A stretch of 64,000 nucleotides of DNA from Ephemerocybe angulata. Taxonomy: Eukaryota; Basidiomycota; Agaricomycetes; Agaricales; Psathyrellaceae. The stretch spans positions 1,178,001 to 1,242,000 of the forward strand of contig JAACJK010000220.1 in NCBI GenBank assembly GCA_013368325.1, in the 5' to 3' direction. A program made the position numbers and the translations under genes. This document shows positions 45,287 to 56,292 of this stretch, in pieces (the first letter of the stretch is position 1; each line of letters begins with the position of its first letter). The notes below the pieces were generated by a model. It was not told the origin of the DNA. It was given only the letters and a program-made list of their open reading frames with translations, and searched no databases.

Positions 45287-47621
45287 ATGTCTGCTACACC
45301 TCTTGCCCCGAAAGCGCTGGGGGCTTTGCAGGATCTCTTGTGGGAGGATGTTAAAGTCAAGGTTGCAGGTAGATATTGGATTGCACATCCTTATCGCTAG
45401 GCTACGGCGTTGACGCGATATCCAGGCATAGATGGTGATTCTTGGGACCAGGTTCTATGATTATGCAGATATAGAGGTTAATCGTACATTTAATCCCTCC
45501 AGTCGATGGAGTACTGCGAGGCAAATTCATGGTACGACCACCCTCATTCTACTCCACATTATACCTCACCGAGCACACCGCACCTAGTCCAAGGAGAAGT
45601 TCCTCAGCGCTGCATCCTCTGACGGCTTCGGCTTCTGCAGCGTAATCTTGTACGTCCCACTCTCCAACCCACCCACCCAAACGACCCACATCGATCTCAA
45701 TTCCTTGCCCTTCACAGCGGCTGGGACATTCACGACACCGTGTACTCGCGCGAACTGCTCATCTCGAACAAGGCAAATGGGTACCGCGACATCCTCGCAT
45801 CCATCGACCTCTCAACTTTCCGCCGGATTCCTTGGGAGAATAACGTCCCTTTCTTCCTGCTCTCGTTCTTCGACCCGGAGACGAAGGAGCCGCTCGCGGT
45901 GGATCCGCGGGGCACGTTGAAGACTGTTACTGAGCGTGCGTTGAAACTGGGGTATGAGGCGTATGCTGGGGTCGAGTATGAGGTGCGCGTGCTGCTTTCG
46001 AGATGGAGGTGTCAAGGTGCAAAGAAACTGATGTGAGAGCTGTAGTACTTTAATTTCAAAGGTAGGCTGGGGATAAACAAGAATGCTCCAATGGAGCGCG
46101 CCACTGAATGCGTTGTTTACAGAGACGGCAGGGAGTGTATCGGACAAGGGCTTCCACAACCTACAATCTCTAACACCAGGAAGTAAGCGCCCACCGCCTC
46201 CGACCCCTAATACACGCCTAACCCTTGCTCAGTGCACGGCTACTCCCTCCTCCGAACACAGCTTAACAACGACTACTTCCTCGCCCTCTTCGACAAAGCC
46301 GTCGAGTTCCAGGTACCCATCGAAGGACACCGTAAGTCCGACCACTCCTACACCCTCTCACCCCCTCCCACACCTGGGCCATTGGACCACACTTATCATT
46401 ATATTTATCATACTAGACACGGAAACGGGCCCAGGCGTCCTCGAGACTGCGCTCGCGTATACCTCCGCCCTGCGCATGGCAGACAACGCGATCCTGTTCA
46501 AGTACCTCGCGAAGAGCGTTGGGATGCAGCACGGTGTCATACCCAGCTTCATGGCGAAGCCCTGGGGAAGCGTGCGTACCACCCATAAGCTTCTTTCTCA
46601 GTTCGAGCTGATGAAAGGACGGACGGACGGCGATCCATCCAGTTGCCCGGTTGCAGCGGGTGAGTGCATACTTAGATAGGTGCGTGCATTTATTGACGAG
46701 CATCCAGACACGTCCACGTCTCGCTACGAGACAAAGATGGCAGGAACATCTTCGCAGTCTCGGAGAAGGAAGCTTCGTCCGGCGGACGTGAAGGCGCCTC
46801 GTACAAGGACACGAAGTATATCAGCCAAGAGGCCGAGTGGTTCCTCGCCGGAATCTTAGATGGCATCGCCGATGGTCGGTCCCCTTGCCCTCTCCTTCCT
46901 TCATAATCTAACCTGTCGCTTTCCTCCCTTCTTCGACTGCAGTCCTTCCTTGTGTAAGTTCCCCACTCCCCTTTACCTCCTCGTTGCTAATGTAACCGAA
47001 CACAGCTCGTCCCGACGATCAATGGCTACAAGCGCCTTGTCGGCGGCGAAGCCTTCTGGGCACCCAACGCGATCACGTACGGGTACGACTCCCGCGCCGC
47101 GTCCATCCGCATCATCTCCCCGCCGTCGTGCCCCCCGGCCGCGACGCGCTTCGAGGTCCGCATACCCGGTGCGGACATGAACCCGTATTTTGCGCTGAGC
47201 GCGATCTTTGCGCTTGGGTTGAGGGGGATTGAGAGGAAGATGGAGTTGGGGGAGAATAAGCCGATTGGGGAGTATACGAGGGAGGAGAGGGATGCTGGAA
47301 AGGTGCGTTTTAAACTTTATATTGTGTGCAGGGTTTGGGTGTATGTTGATGGATTTTGTAGGTGAGGATGCTGCCGACGTCGTTGGAGGCGGCCACGATT
47401 CGGATGATGCGGCCTGAGAGCGTCGCGAGGGAACCTGAAGTGCTTGGGGATGCATTCGTGGACCATTATGGGGGCACGAGGGAGCATGAGGTTAAGCTTT
47501 GGAACGAGGCTGTGACGAATTGGGAAGGTGCGTTCGGTGTCCCTTTAAACTTTGCTTCGGGTAACCGGCTGTTCTGACTTCTTTCTTTTTTGCAGTTGAA
47601 CGGTATCTTGAGCTTGCGTAG
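45287..47621 (+). CDS. Glutamine synthetase-like ligase (GS-I/FluG-type catalytic domain)
   Basis: Member of the glutamate-ammonia ligase fold, probably a gamma-glutamyl ligase acting on an amine rather than housekeeping glutamine synthetase. Roughly twelve exons give about 470 residues. The spliced N-terminus reads VKVKVAGIDVDGVLRGKFMS, where a 9-nt exon (45426-45434) supplies residues G-I-D. Later landmarks are SVIFGWDIHDTVYSRELL, GFHNLQSLTPGMHGYS, GVLETALAYTSALRMADNAI, PSFMAKPWGSLPGCSGHVHV, the ATP-site INGYKRLVGGEAFWAPNAIT, and IRIISPPSCPPAATRFEVRI with PGADMNPYFALSAIFALGL. A second tiny segment (VL, 46927-ish) also requires splicing. It ends ELA-TAG at 47621. Lacks any amidohydrolase half, unlike full FluG. 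Confidence 0.88.
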
Positions 47622-48017
47622 GGTGGCGATGTTATGAATGTATCTATGGGTTTTCTCGTCTGTTGTGGAATTGGTTAGTGTAATCTCATTAAAGTATGAA
47701 CCGGCCTCGGGCGACGGTCGGTTGGGTCAGCTATAACATTTTTGCAGTGCACAAACCTGCGGCTGTTATCAGTTCAAATCGACATCGTGAATGGAGATTG
47801 GCACTCACCTGTTGCTTTATCGGGCATCGAAGAGAGCTAAAATGTCATAGAAGTCAGCCGTGGCGCGGCTGGGGCTTCCCCGCACACACCCTGGACCTTC
47901 CAGATCCTTCTACGCACAGGAAGTAATAAATATATCCGATTAACAGCGCAGAAATACAATAGAGGTCACAGTGGGCGTAGATGTGATATAATGACCCAGG
48001 AACAATGGGGCGGTCGT

Positions 48018-48630
48018 CTAGTTTGTTGTTGTTGAGGGTGATGGTGTGGGCTTCGCGTTTCCAAGGTTGACGAGCTGGCACCAGCGGCTGGTGCCACGGG
48101 CGGCCTCGTCTCTGGGGAGGACGTCGCCCTTCTCGAGGACGATGCCGACGAACTTGCGCTCGCCACGCATCCACTTTTCCTTGTAGAAGCGCACGAAGCC
48201 AGGAACGGTAGCGTAGAGGGTGTGGTCGCGTCCCATTTCCACCTGGAGTATAGAGGTTGTCAGGTGCCTTGTGCTTGGGCCACAGTGAAACGGTGCCTAC
48301 GTGTTGTCCTGGGTGGAACAACGTCCCGCGTTGTCGAACAATAATGTTGCCTGGGATGACCCACTGGTCTAAGGGCGAGTGTTTGAGCTTTGTATTGACA
48401 ATGGGACTTGGTCCGACGCACCAGAGAACTTCTTGACACCTAGGCGCTTGCCCGGGGAGCCGCCATGATTGTGTACGGTGCCTCCAGCGCGCTTGGTCGC
48501 GTTTCGCACCGAACCAAGGCCTGTCGGGTGCTTTGTGAGTCAAACTTAAATGGCTTTGTGGAAATAAGCGCGCACCGAGAAGCGAGAAAGGGCTCTTTGA
48601 CCCGAGGCCTATGCGAGTCACAAAGGACAT
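48018..48630 (-). CDS. mrpl27: Mitochondrial large-subunit ribosomal protein bL27m
   Basis: Component of the mitochondrial 50S subunit near the peptidyl-transferase centre. Four exons are predicted. The first gives a basic presequence (MSFVTRIGLGSKSPFSLLG) joined to LGSVRNATKRAGGTVHNHGG. Then SPGKRLGVKKFSDQWVIPGN, IIVRQRGTLFHPGQH and VEMGRDHTLYATVPGFVRFY form the L27 core. A fungal C-terminal extension (KEKWMRGERKFVGIVLEKGD, then VLPRDEAARGTSRWCQLVNL) follows. KRAGG and SPGKRLG are the typical L27 motifs. The start at 48630 depends on one splice choice; the core is certain. Confidence 0.87.
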
Positions 48631-48808
48631 TGTGTGTGCGGAGGTTGGAGTCAAAAATCGCAAAGCGGCCTGCAGGCGGGGAAGGTCCGGCGGTTGCCGA
48701 GATCACAAGACAAATTGGGAGCAATTATAAAGGCCCAGCCGTTCTACTGTGCCGCTTCTCATTCTCCCATCACCATACCACCGTCTCAATACCCTATCCG
48801 CCGCAAAA
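48631..48808. promoter_or_regulatory. 178-bp bidirectional promoter, mrpl27 / skp1
   Basis: The two start codons are only 178 bp apart and face away from each other. A TATAAA at 48726-48731, 78 bp before the SKP1 ATG, probably serves SKP1. No separate TATA box is seen for the ribosomal-protein gene. Confidence 0.6.
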
Positions 48809-49662
48809 ATGGTTCTCCTCGTCACCTCTGACAACGAACAGTTCACCGCCGACAAGGAGGTCGTCGAGCGCAGCGTGCTCATCAAGAACATGCTTGAGGG
48901 TCAGTTTATCAGTTTATCTTCACAAGGTCTCATTAGGTCTTGTTGTGACTGACGATGGCTGGCGCTTGTTCCTTCTGCACAGATGTTGGTGAATCTGACC
49001 AGCCCATTCCCCTGCCCAACGTCTCGTCGAGCGTCCTGAAGAAGGTTTGTGGCAGTGGTACCTTGCTGTGCGGCAGCGCCGGCAGCGTGCATGCGATGTG
49101 TGCTGAACGAGCGCCTTTTTTTGCAGGTCCTCGAGTACTGCGAGCACCACCGTGGCGAGCCCTTGCCCTCTGCCGATGCTGATCAGAACCAGGATGAGAC
49201 CCGCAAGAGGACGACTGACATCAGCGAGTGGGACCAGAAGTTCATTACCGTCGATCAGGAGATGCTCTTCGAGATTATCCTCGCGGCGAACTACCTTGAC
49301 ATCAAGTCTTTGCTGTGAGTGGCGCTGCATCGATTGGCTTGTTGCGGGCGCGTTTTGATGAGATAATTGCAGTGATGTTGGCTGCAAGACCGTTGCTAAC
49401 ATGATCAAGGGAAAGACCCCTGAGGAGATCCGCAAGCTCTTCAACATCGTCAACGACTTCACGCCCGAGGAGGAGGTATGCTCGCGATTCTTTTATCTTT
49501 CGCCACACTTCATGCTGACGGCTTCTTTTTTTCTCTTTCTCTTGCGCATCAGGCCCAGATCAAGAAGGAGAACGTACGTCGCTTTGGCCTCTCCTTTTCT
49601 TTATTACGATCGATGCTGACCTGGGTGCTGTTGATTAACAGGAATGGGCTGAGGATCGTTGA
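48809..49662 (+). CDS. skp1: SKP1, SCF ubiquitin-ligase adaptor
   Basis: Links F-box proteins to cullin-1 in SCF ligases. Six exons give about 160 residues: [60 protein letters not shown], a species-variable acidic loop ([20 protein letters not shown]), then [76 protein letters not shown]. The last exon is short, restored by a splice after KKEN, and gives the canonical EWAEDR ending. The sequence matches fungal SKP1 over its full length. Four F-box or SCF-linked genes in 50 kb probably reflect gene density rather than clustering. Confidence 0.96.
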
Positions 49663-50043
49663 ACGGCTGTTTGATACCTCCTTTTCCTTACGTCTTGCTC
49701 CTCGCTTCCTCACATATTCTCGAGCTGTCTGTGTACCATTTAATTCTCAAATCCAAATCATGAACAATCTTCCGCTCTCTATTCCTGCTGCGCCATGAGG
49801 CTGCTGGCTGTGCTTAGACCATGAGACTGCTGTGAAACCGACAATGACGGTCACGACGACGCGTGTCCGGAAATGAGGTTCTGCTTATGTAAGGCTCACG
49901 TTGGACTGAATTGAGTGCTTTGGCGTTTTGACAGCTCTGTTTCCCGTATCCATGTCCCTCTGCATCGTGAAAGCTACTTAAACCCTTGGACCCGTTAATA
50001 CCGCTTAAACCCTCTTAATACCTAATAGCCTCGCTGCAGCACG

Positions 50044-51950
50044 ATGTCGATGATCCCGGAGCTCCCGGGGAACCTGGTCCAGCGCAATTCGGAGCAGGAG
50101 AGATGGCTGAAGCGACACGTCGCGCAGATGTGCGGGTTGGAGCACGAGAGGTAGGCATCTTGTCTTCTCAGGGCGCTGTGAAAGAGACCTGATACTTGGA
50201 CTTGTTGGCGGTGGTAGATTTCCTGGTAGCCAACCTGTCAGTTTCGGTTCGAAGGATCTGAACAAGCTTGAGCAGCATGAGTGCGTACATTATCATCATT
50301 CGTATTGTGAGGCTTGGGGCTGAAGTGGCTGTAGTTTTTGGGTCGCCGAAAAGTCGGACGGGATCCGTGTCCTCTTCCTCGTCGCCTTTGACGCGAATAG
50401 TAACACCCAGGCTGTCTTCCTGGTGGACCGACACAACAACTATCGGGAGATTGAAGGGTTCTGTTTCCCCCACCATGAAGACCCGCGCAGGAACTTGCGG
50501 AACTCGCTTGTGGATGGAGAGCTGGTGGTCGATACGGATCCCAAGACTGGGCAGGTGCGTTTGGGTTTGGGTTATCCGGGCGAATTGGGAGGGGCTCATG
50601 AACGTTACATGGTTATAGCAAACGATGAGGTTCCTGGCGTTCGACTGCCTCGTTATCGACGACCAGAACGTGATGAGCAAGACGCTAGACAAGCGGTACG
50701 GGGTGCGTTGCCTTCTCCATTGCCCCTTCCTTCGTTCCCCCATAACTTAATCCTCGTGTGGTGCACAGAGGCTGAAAGAATGGTTCTTCCGTCCATATTC
50801 GCGCATGATACGGGACCACCCGCAAATGGCCGCCCTCCAACCCTTCGACATGAAAGTGAAGGACATAAACTTCTCGTACCACGTCGAGAAAGTCTTCAAC
50901 ATCGACATTCCGAACCTTATGCATGGGAATGACGGGCTCATATATACCTGCGTCAGCACGCCGTACACCCCCGGGACGGACCAGAACATGTGCGTCGCTC
51001 TCTTCATCCTTCCATCCATCCTTCCGAACGCATGACGTTCTTGATTCGATGGTGCTGATATGTCCTCCATTTCATGCAGTTTGAAATGGAAACCTCCCTC
51101 TGAAAACTCTATCGACTTCAAGCTCGTGCTCAAGTTCCCCCCGAACCCTTCAAACCCCCGCGAGCCGGACTTTTACGCCAAACCTCTTTTCCTTTTATAC
51201 GTCTGGCTCGGAGGCGATGGCCGCTCGGCGCAATACGAACACTACGACGACATGTACCTCAGTGACGAGGAGTGGGACAAGTGCGTGCTACCATTATGTT
51301 TCCCCTTTCATGTATCTGAAGAATCGTGCGCTGACATGGGCATTGCAGACTTAAGTTGTCAGGAGAGCAAGTTGACGACCGCGTCGTGGAGGTGCACTGG
51401 GATACGGGCATGCAGCGCTGGCGGATGATGCGGTTCAGGGACGACAAGCCGAATGGAAACCACCACAGCGTCGTCGAGAATATCATCCAAAGTATCGCAG
51501 ACGGCGTGGAGAAAGATGCTGTACGTCTCGTCTCATCTCATCTCGCCAAACCACTTCCCTTCCTTTCCTTTCCCCTCCTTGCGTTAGACATGTCATTTTA
51601 CTCACACATGCCGTATTCAGCTCCTAGCCCGCTCAAACGCGATCCGAAACGCATGGAAAGCGAGACAGGGTCTCCCTGCGCAGCCCCCACCGCCCTCGAA
51701 CCACCCGCACGCCCCACCATCGCAGCACGGGAACCACCCGCCGCCCATGCGGGGACCGCCGTCTGGGTACGGACACGGGCAAGGACAGGGGCAAGGGTAC
51801 GGCCAGGGACAAGGGCAGGGGCAGCAGGCGCCAAAGCCAAAGCCGATACAGGCGCCACCGCTGCGCGAGGTTGCGCGGTACGGGCCTTTGGCGCCTGGGC
51901 CGTGGAGTAAGGTTGCGGGGCCTGCTGTTGTTTGTGGGATGAGGCGTTAG
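50044..51950 (+). CDS. ceg1: mRNA-capping enzyme guanylyltransferase subunit
   Basis: Transfers GMP from GTP to the 5' end of nascent pre-mRNA, in the nucleus with RNA polymerase II. About nine exons give roughly 460 residues. Nucleotidyltransferase motifs appear in order: FWVAEKSDGIRVLF with the catalytic Lys (motif I, KxDG), RNSLVDGELVVD (III), FLAFDCLVIDDQNV (IIIa), GNDGLIYTCVSTPY (IV) and LKWKPPSENSIDFKLVLKF (V). The OB-fold part follows (RVVEVHWDTGMQRWRMMRFR). The C-terminus is a low-complexity Gly/Gln/Pro tail (GYGHGQGQGQGYGQGQGQGQ) that ends in a conserved-looking APPLREVARYGPLAPGPWSK. There is no RNA triphosphatase domain, as expected in fungi where it is a separate protein. Confidence 0.94.
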
Positions 51951-52516
51951 TGGAGACTTTCCCCGTCGCCGGGGAAGGGTTATGCCTATATATTCTATCG
52001 GGGTGCGCTTGCCATAATGGCTTCATGTCTGGGCTCGATCCCTGACCAAGAATTGCTTGGCCCGAGCTTGCCATGGGAAGTGGGCGACGGCACACTGTGG
52101 GGTGAATAGGGCGGGAGTCTGAGCGGTGTGACGGGGAGGACTCCGCGTGTGCCCTGCTGTTGTTGGGTGATCAGGCACTCGAAAAGGCCATATTTATGGC
52201 GTCTCCCCGTGGGTGTGGGGAGGGACGGTTGGCAGTATGGCTATCTATGCCTTTGGGAAGATACCCACTTATGATATGTGTCGCGCTTACTATCCCGTTG
52301 GATGGTTGATTTATGCTTCGCCTATGCTGGAGGCCCTACCGGGGAGGATGGCAAGCCTGGTCTTGGCTGATGCCGCCCGTGGGGTGGACTCGGAGGTGAG
52401 ACGGATGTGGATTATGAACTTTGTGACTCAATTTACACTCATGTCAGTAGATTATTGTACCCTCTTTACTCGGTCTAATGGATGGGTCGTGATGTATCAG
52501 GTCGCTAATACCTTGC
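51951..52516. other. Convergent spacer
   Basis: 566 bp between the capping-enzyme gene and the end of the ankyrin gene. A plus-strand frame of 110 codons (52213-52545) is present but has no recognised resemblance and overlaps the end of the ankyrin gene, so it is not called. Confidence 0.4.
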
Positions 52517-55500
52517 CTACGAGTATTCCCTTCGTCCTCCACTAGGTCCTTCTGATCCATCCTGGGCCGCGCCACCTTTCGATTCCCCAAACTGTTCCAA
52601 CATCCGCATACACTTGTCCTGCTTATCCTTCGAGGCAGGATAAAACCACTGCCAGCCTTCAGGTGGATTTTCAAGACGCCGCTTGACATCAGCCACATCG
52701 ACGATAATTTCGGGAACTGTGCAAAGGTCCTGGACAACAGCTTCCCTGGCTCTGAATGCCGCCCAAATCAAGGCCGTCCACCCACTGGTGTCTGCCGCAT
52801 TAACGTCGATCCCAGGCGCGGCGAGAAGGAGTTTGACAACAGCTTCGCGGTCGCGCTCAGCTGCAAAACTCAAGGGTGTCCGCCCATCCATGCCTGGCGC
52901 GTTGATGTCGATCCCAGGCACGGCGAGAAGGAGCTTGACAACAGCTTCGCGGTCGCGCTCAGCTGCAAAACTCAAGGGTGTCCGCCCATCCATGCCTGGC
53001 ATGTTGATGTCGATCCCAGGCAAGGCGAGAAGGAGCTTGACAACTGCTTCGTGCCCGTTCTCTGCTGCAAAGCTCAAGGGTGGAGACCCATCGGTTCCTG
53101 GCACATTGACGTCGATTCCAGGCGCAGCGAGGAGGAGCTTGAAAACAGCGTGGTGGTTGTGCTCGGCCGCAAGAGACATGGGTGTCCGCCCATCGGTGCC
53201 TGGCGCATGTACATCGATCCCAGGCGCAGCGAGAAGGAGCTTGACAATAACTTTGTACCCATTCTCTGCTGCAAAGCTCACGGGTGTCCTCCCATCGGTG
53301 CCTGGCGCATTTACATCGATTCCAGGCGCAGCGAGAAGGAGCTTGACAATATCTTCCCACCCATTCTCTGCCGCAAAACTCAAGGGTGTCTGCCCTTTGG
53401 TTTCTGGCGCATTGACGTCGATCCCAGGCGCGGCGAGAAGGAGTTTGACAACAGCTTCGCGGTCGCGCTCAGCTGCAAAACTCAAGGGTGTCCGCCCGTC
53501 CATGCCTGGCGCGTTGATGTCGATCCCACGCACGGCAAGAAGGAGCTTGACAACAGCTTCGCGGTCGCGCTCAGCTGCAAAACTCAAGGGTGTCCGCCCA
53601 TCCATGCCTGGCGCATTGACATTGATCCCAGGCGCGACGAGAAGGAGCTTGACAACTGCTTCGTGCCCGTTCTCTGCTGCAAAGCTCAAGGGTGTCCGCC
53701 CACCAGTGTCTGCCGCGTTGACATTGATCCCAGGCGCGACGAGAAGGAGCTTGACAACTGCTTTGTGCCTGTTCCCTGCTGCAAAGCTCAAGGGTGTCCG
53801 CCCATCAGTGTCTGCCGCGTTGACATTGATCCCAGGCGCGACGAGAAGGAGGTCAACATCAGGTTCATGGCCGTTCCCGGCCGCAAAACTCAAAGGTGTC
53901 CTCCCATTGATGCCTGGTGCGTTGACATCGATCCCAGGCGCAGCGAGAAGGAGCTTGAGAGCAGCTTCGTGCCCGTACTCTGCCGCAAAGCTCAAGGGTG
54001 TCCGCTCACCAGTGTCTGCCGCGTTGACATTGATCCCAGGTGCGGCGAGAAGGAGCTTGACAACTGCTTCGCTCCCGTGCTTTACTGCAAAGCTCAAGGG
54101 TGTCCGCCCACCAGTGTCTGCCGTGTTGACATTGATCCCAGGTACGGCGAGAAGGAGCTTCAGAGTAGCTTCATGGTCGTACCAAGCCGCAAAACTCAAA
54201 GGTGTCGTCCCATCGGTGTCTGGCGTGTTGATGTCGATCCCAGGCGCGACGAGAAGGAAATTGATGATGGCTTCAAATTCCTTCCTCTCGGTGAATGCGG
54301 TCCTGGTGATTGCGGAGGATAAAGCTGTTCTCCCTCTGGTGTCTCTTGCATTGACATTGAGACCGGAGAGTGCCTCAAAGAAAGTCTTGAACATAATTTG
54401 CAATCCAACTTTAGACTAGACGCGTGTATGATATTAGAGAAGAGCATGTACCCGATGGTCTTTACTGAGCTTGAGGTTTAGAGACGGAAGAAGAAGCTTG
54501 ACTGCGGCTCCATAACCATTCTCTGCTGCTTGAATGAGAGCCTTAACTCCATCTACATAGGAGAATCAGTTTGCCAGTACATAACTGAGACTATGTCACT
54601 TTTCAGACCTAAGGACCCCTTCTCCACCTTATTGAGGAGCCGGAGACAATTTTTATTATCACTGTCGACCATGTACGTGTCTGTCCTATACCCATCTGTA
54701 TATAATCAGTGCATGGACAAGTTACACTCGTTGGAGCATACCTTTTATATTTGGATCTGCCCCTGCTTCTAATAGTGTTCTGATGACGTCCAAATCTTCG
54801 AAATGGCAAGCGATGTGCATTGGAGATATATCGCCTACAGGCATCGATCAGTTACCGGCCAAGGTCAACCATCAATCACATACCCTCAAGTTTTGCATTC
54901 GGACTTGCTCCTCTTGAAATCCAGGTTAGAACCATACTCGGGTCCTTTGAATTGATAGCACCAATGAGGCCCATATCCAAGTCTTTCTGTCGCTGCTTCA
55001 TCCTGCGAGCGAGAATTGTTTCAGCGAGATCGCGGAGGGGCATGAATAACAAGAGCATCGCCAGGATCTGACCGAATCCCCACTCTGCTTCATCCTTCCC
55101 CTGAAGGCCTGCATTTTGCTTCAATGCGAGCTCGATGTCGACGATGAAGACGAGGTTGATGGCCAGCAGAAAGATTAGGCCGATAAATGGTGGAAGAATT
55201 GCCCAACGCTGCACGATGTAATTGTAGGCACGGCGACCCCAAAAGCGGGGCCTCGAAGGGCGAATATACGAGTCAGCTGTCACTCCCAAGCCGGAAACAT
55301 TCGGAGTCGGAGCGACACGGTGAAGATGATAGAAGCCAATGAACACCACAATCGGGAGAAGGAGGTTGACTCCGGGGACGAGGAATACCGCGTAGATAGC
55401 CAAAGAGATGATCCGCAGCGCCTCTGAGGCAAACGGGACATGCTTTCCCAAGATCGCGAGGAGCGCGTGCTTAGCTGCACAGTCGTTCGCAGCATCCTGC

Positions 55501-56292
55501 CGAGGCTGCCCTTTTCCGAACGTCCGAATGTTGCTCCAAAGCCACAGCCCCAGGCCGGCCATGAGGCTGAGGTGTAGCGACCCCAGCAGCAATACGAACC
55601 GCTTGACGAGAAGCTTTGCGCCTGCTCGTGCATAGTCATCATGGGCCTGCAGATCCTCTGCATCTGTTCAACGAGTATTCACAATTGTCGATGGTTCAGT
55701 AATCAAAGTTGCGACTCACCTGTCTGAGTTCGCTCCCCACTTCGCGTTGGGGCAGGGTCTGTGCCTTTCATCTGACCGAGTTCAGCATTGGAGCCAGCAT
55801 CCATCGGGGTTGAACTTGGTGGACCTGTCGTCGGTGAGTTAGCACCATCGAAATGAGAAGATCTTCGATTAGGTACTCACCACGGTGAAGGATAGAGACG
55901 GCCAATTCCCAGATATGCTGGACCCAGGCACGCCAGGTAGGCGCAACCCGCCCCCGAATGCCTGCTTGGCTCTTATGTTGAATGTAGAGAAGAAAATAGA
56001 TGAACGCGTTGGTATTGTTCAGCCAGGACATGTTGAGGACGATGCTGGCATGGTAGTTTGTCAACCCGAGTGTCTGAGCCTGGACGATGGAGGAGATGAG
56101 GATTGCAAAAGCGAGGACGAGGTTCGTCGTGGCCTGATTCTCGGCGGCATCCAATTGGCCCTGCGAAACCTTCCCGTCGAGGAGCGCCCAAAAAGCCGGG
56201 AAGAAGCACAAGAGGGTTTGGACGTAGATAGCAATACGGACACCGACCCCGGCAATGTCTGGATTTCCAGGGATGCAATCGTCCGTCGACAT
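52517..56292 (-). CDS. Multi-pass membrane protein fused to a long ankyrin-repeat array
   Basis: Seven exons (56292-55881, 55824-55720, 55663-54884, 54834-54742, two small exons, then one long exon to 52517) give about 1,150 residues. The N-terminal third has about eight hydrophobic segments, for example VGVRIAIYVQTLLCFFPAFW, NLVLAFAILISSIVQAQTLG, FVLLLGSLHLSLMAGLGLWL, ISLAIYAVFLVPGVNLLLPI and PPFIGLIFLLAINLVFIVDI. The opening MSTDDCIPGNPDIAG is a motif I know from a family of uncharacterised Agaricomycete membrane proteins. Ordinary ankyrin units follow (ISPMHIACHFEDLDVIRTLL), then about 16 near-identical 34-residue units (GRTPLSFAAENGHEAVVKLL). This looks like an ion-channel- or sensor-like protein with a cytosolic ankyrin spring; no pore motif proves a channel. 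Domain order certain; role unknown. Confidence 0.82.
52760..54300 (-). repeat. 102-bp tandem repeats encoding ankyrin units
   Basis: About sixteen head-to-tail 102-bp units (34 residues each) of the ankyrin gene. Several are close to identical at DNA level. A block containing two consecutive units with the AERDREAVVKLLL signature occurs twice, near 52780-52985 and 53420-53620, showing higher-order duplication inside the array. Confidence 0.88.

Noticed and set aside
52213..52545. Plus-strand frame of 110 codons overlapping the end of the ankyrin gene
   Set aside because: Overlaps a well-supported coding end on the other strand and has no homology signal that I can see.
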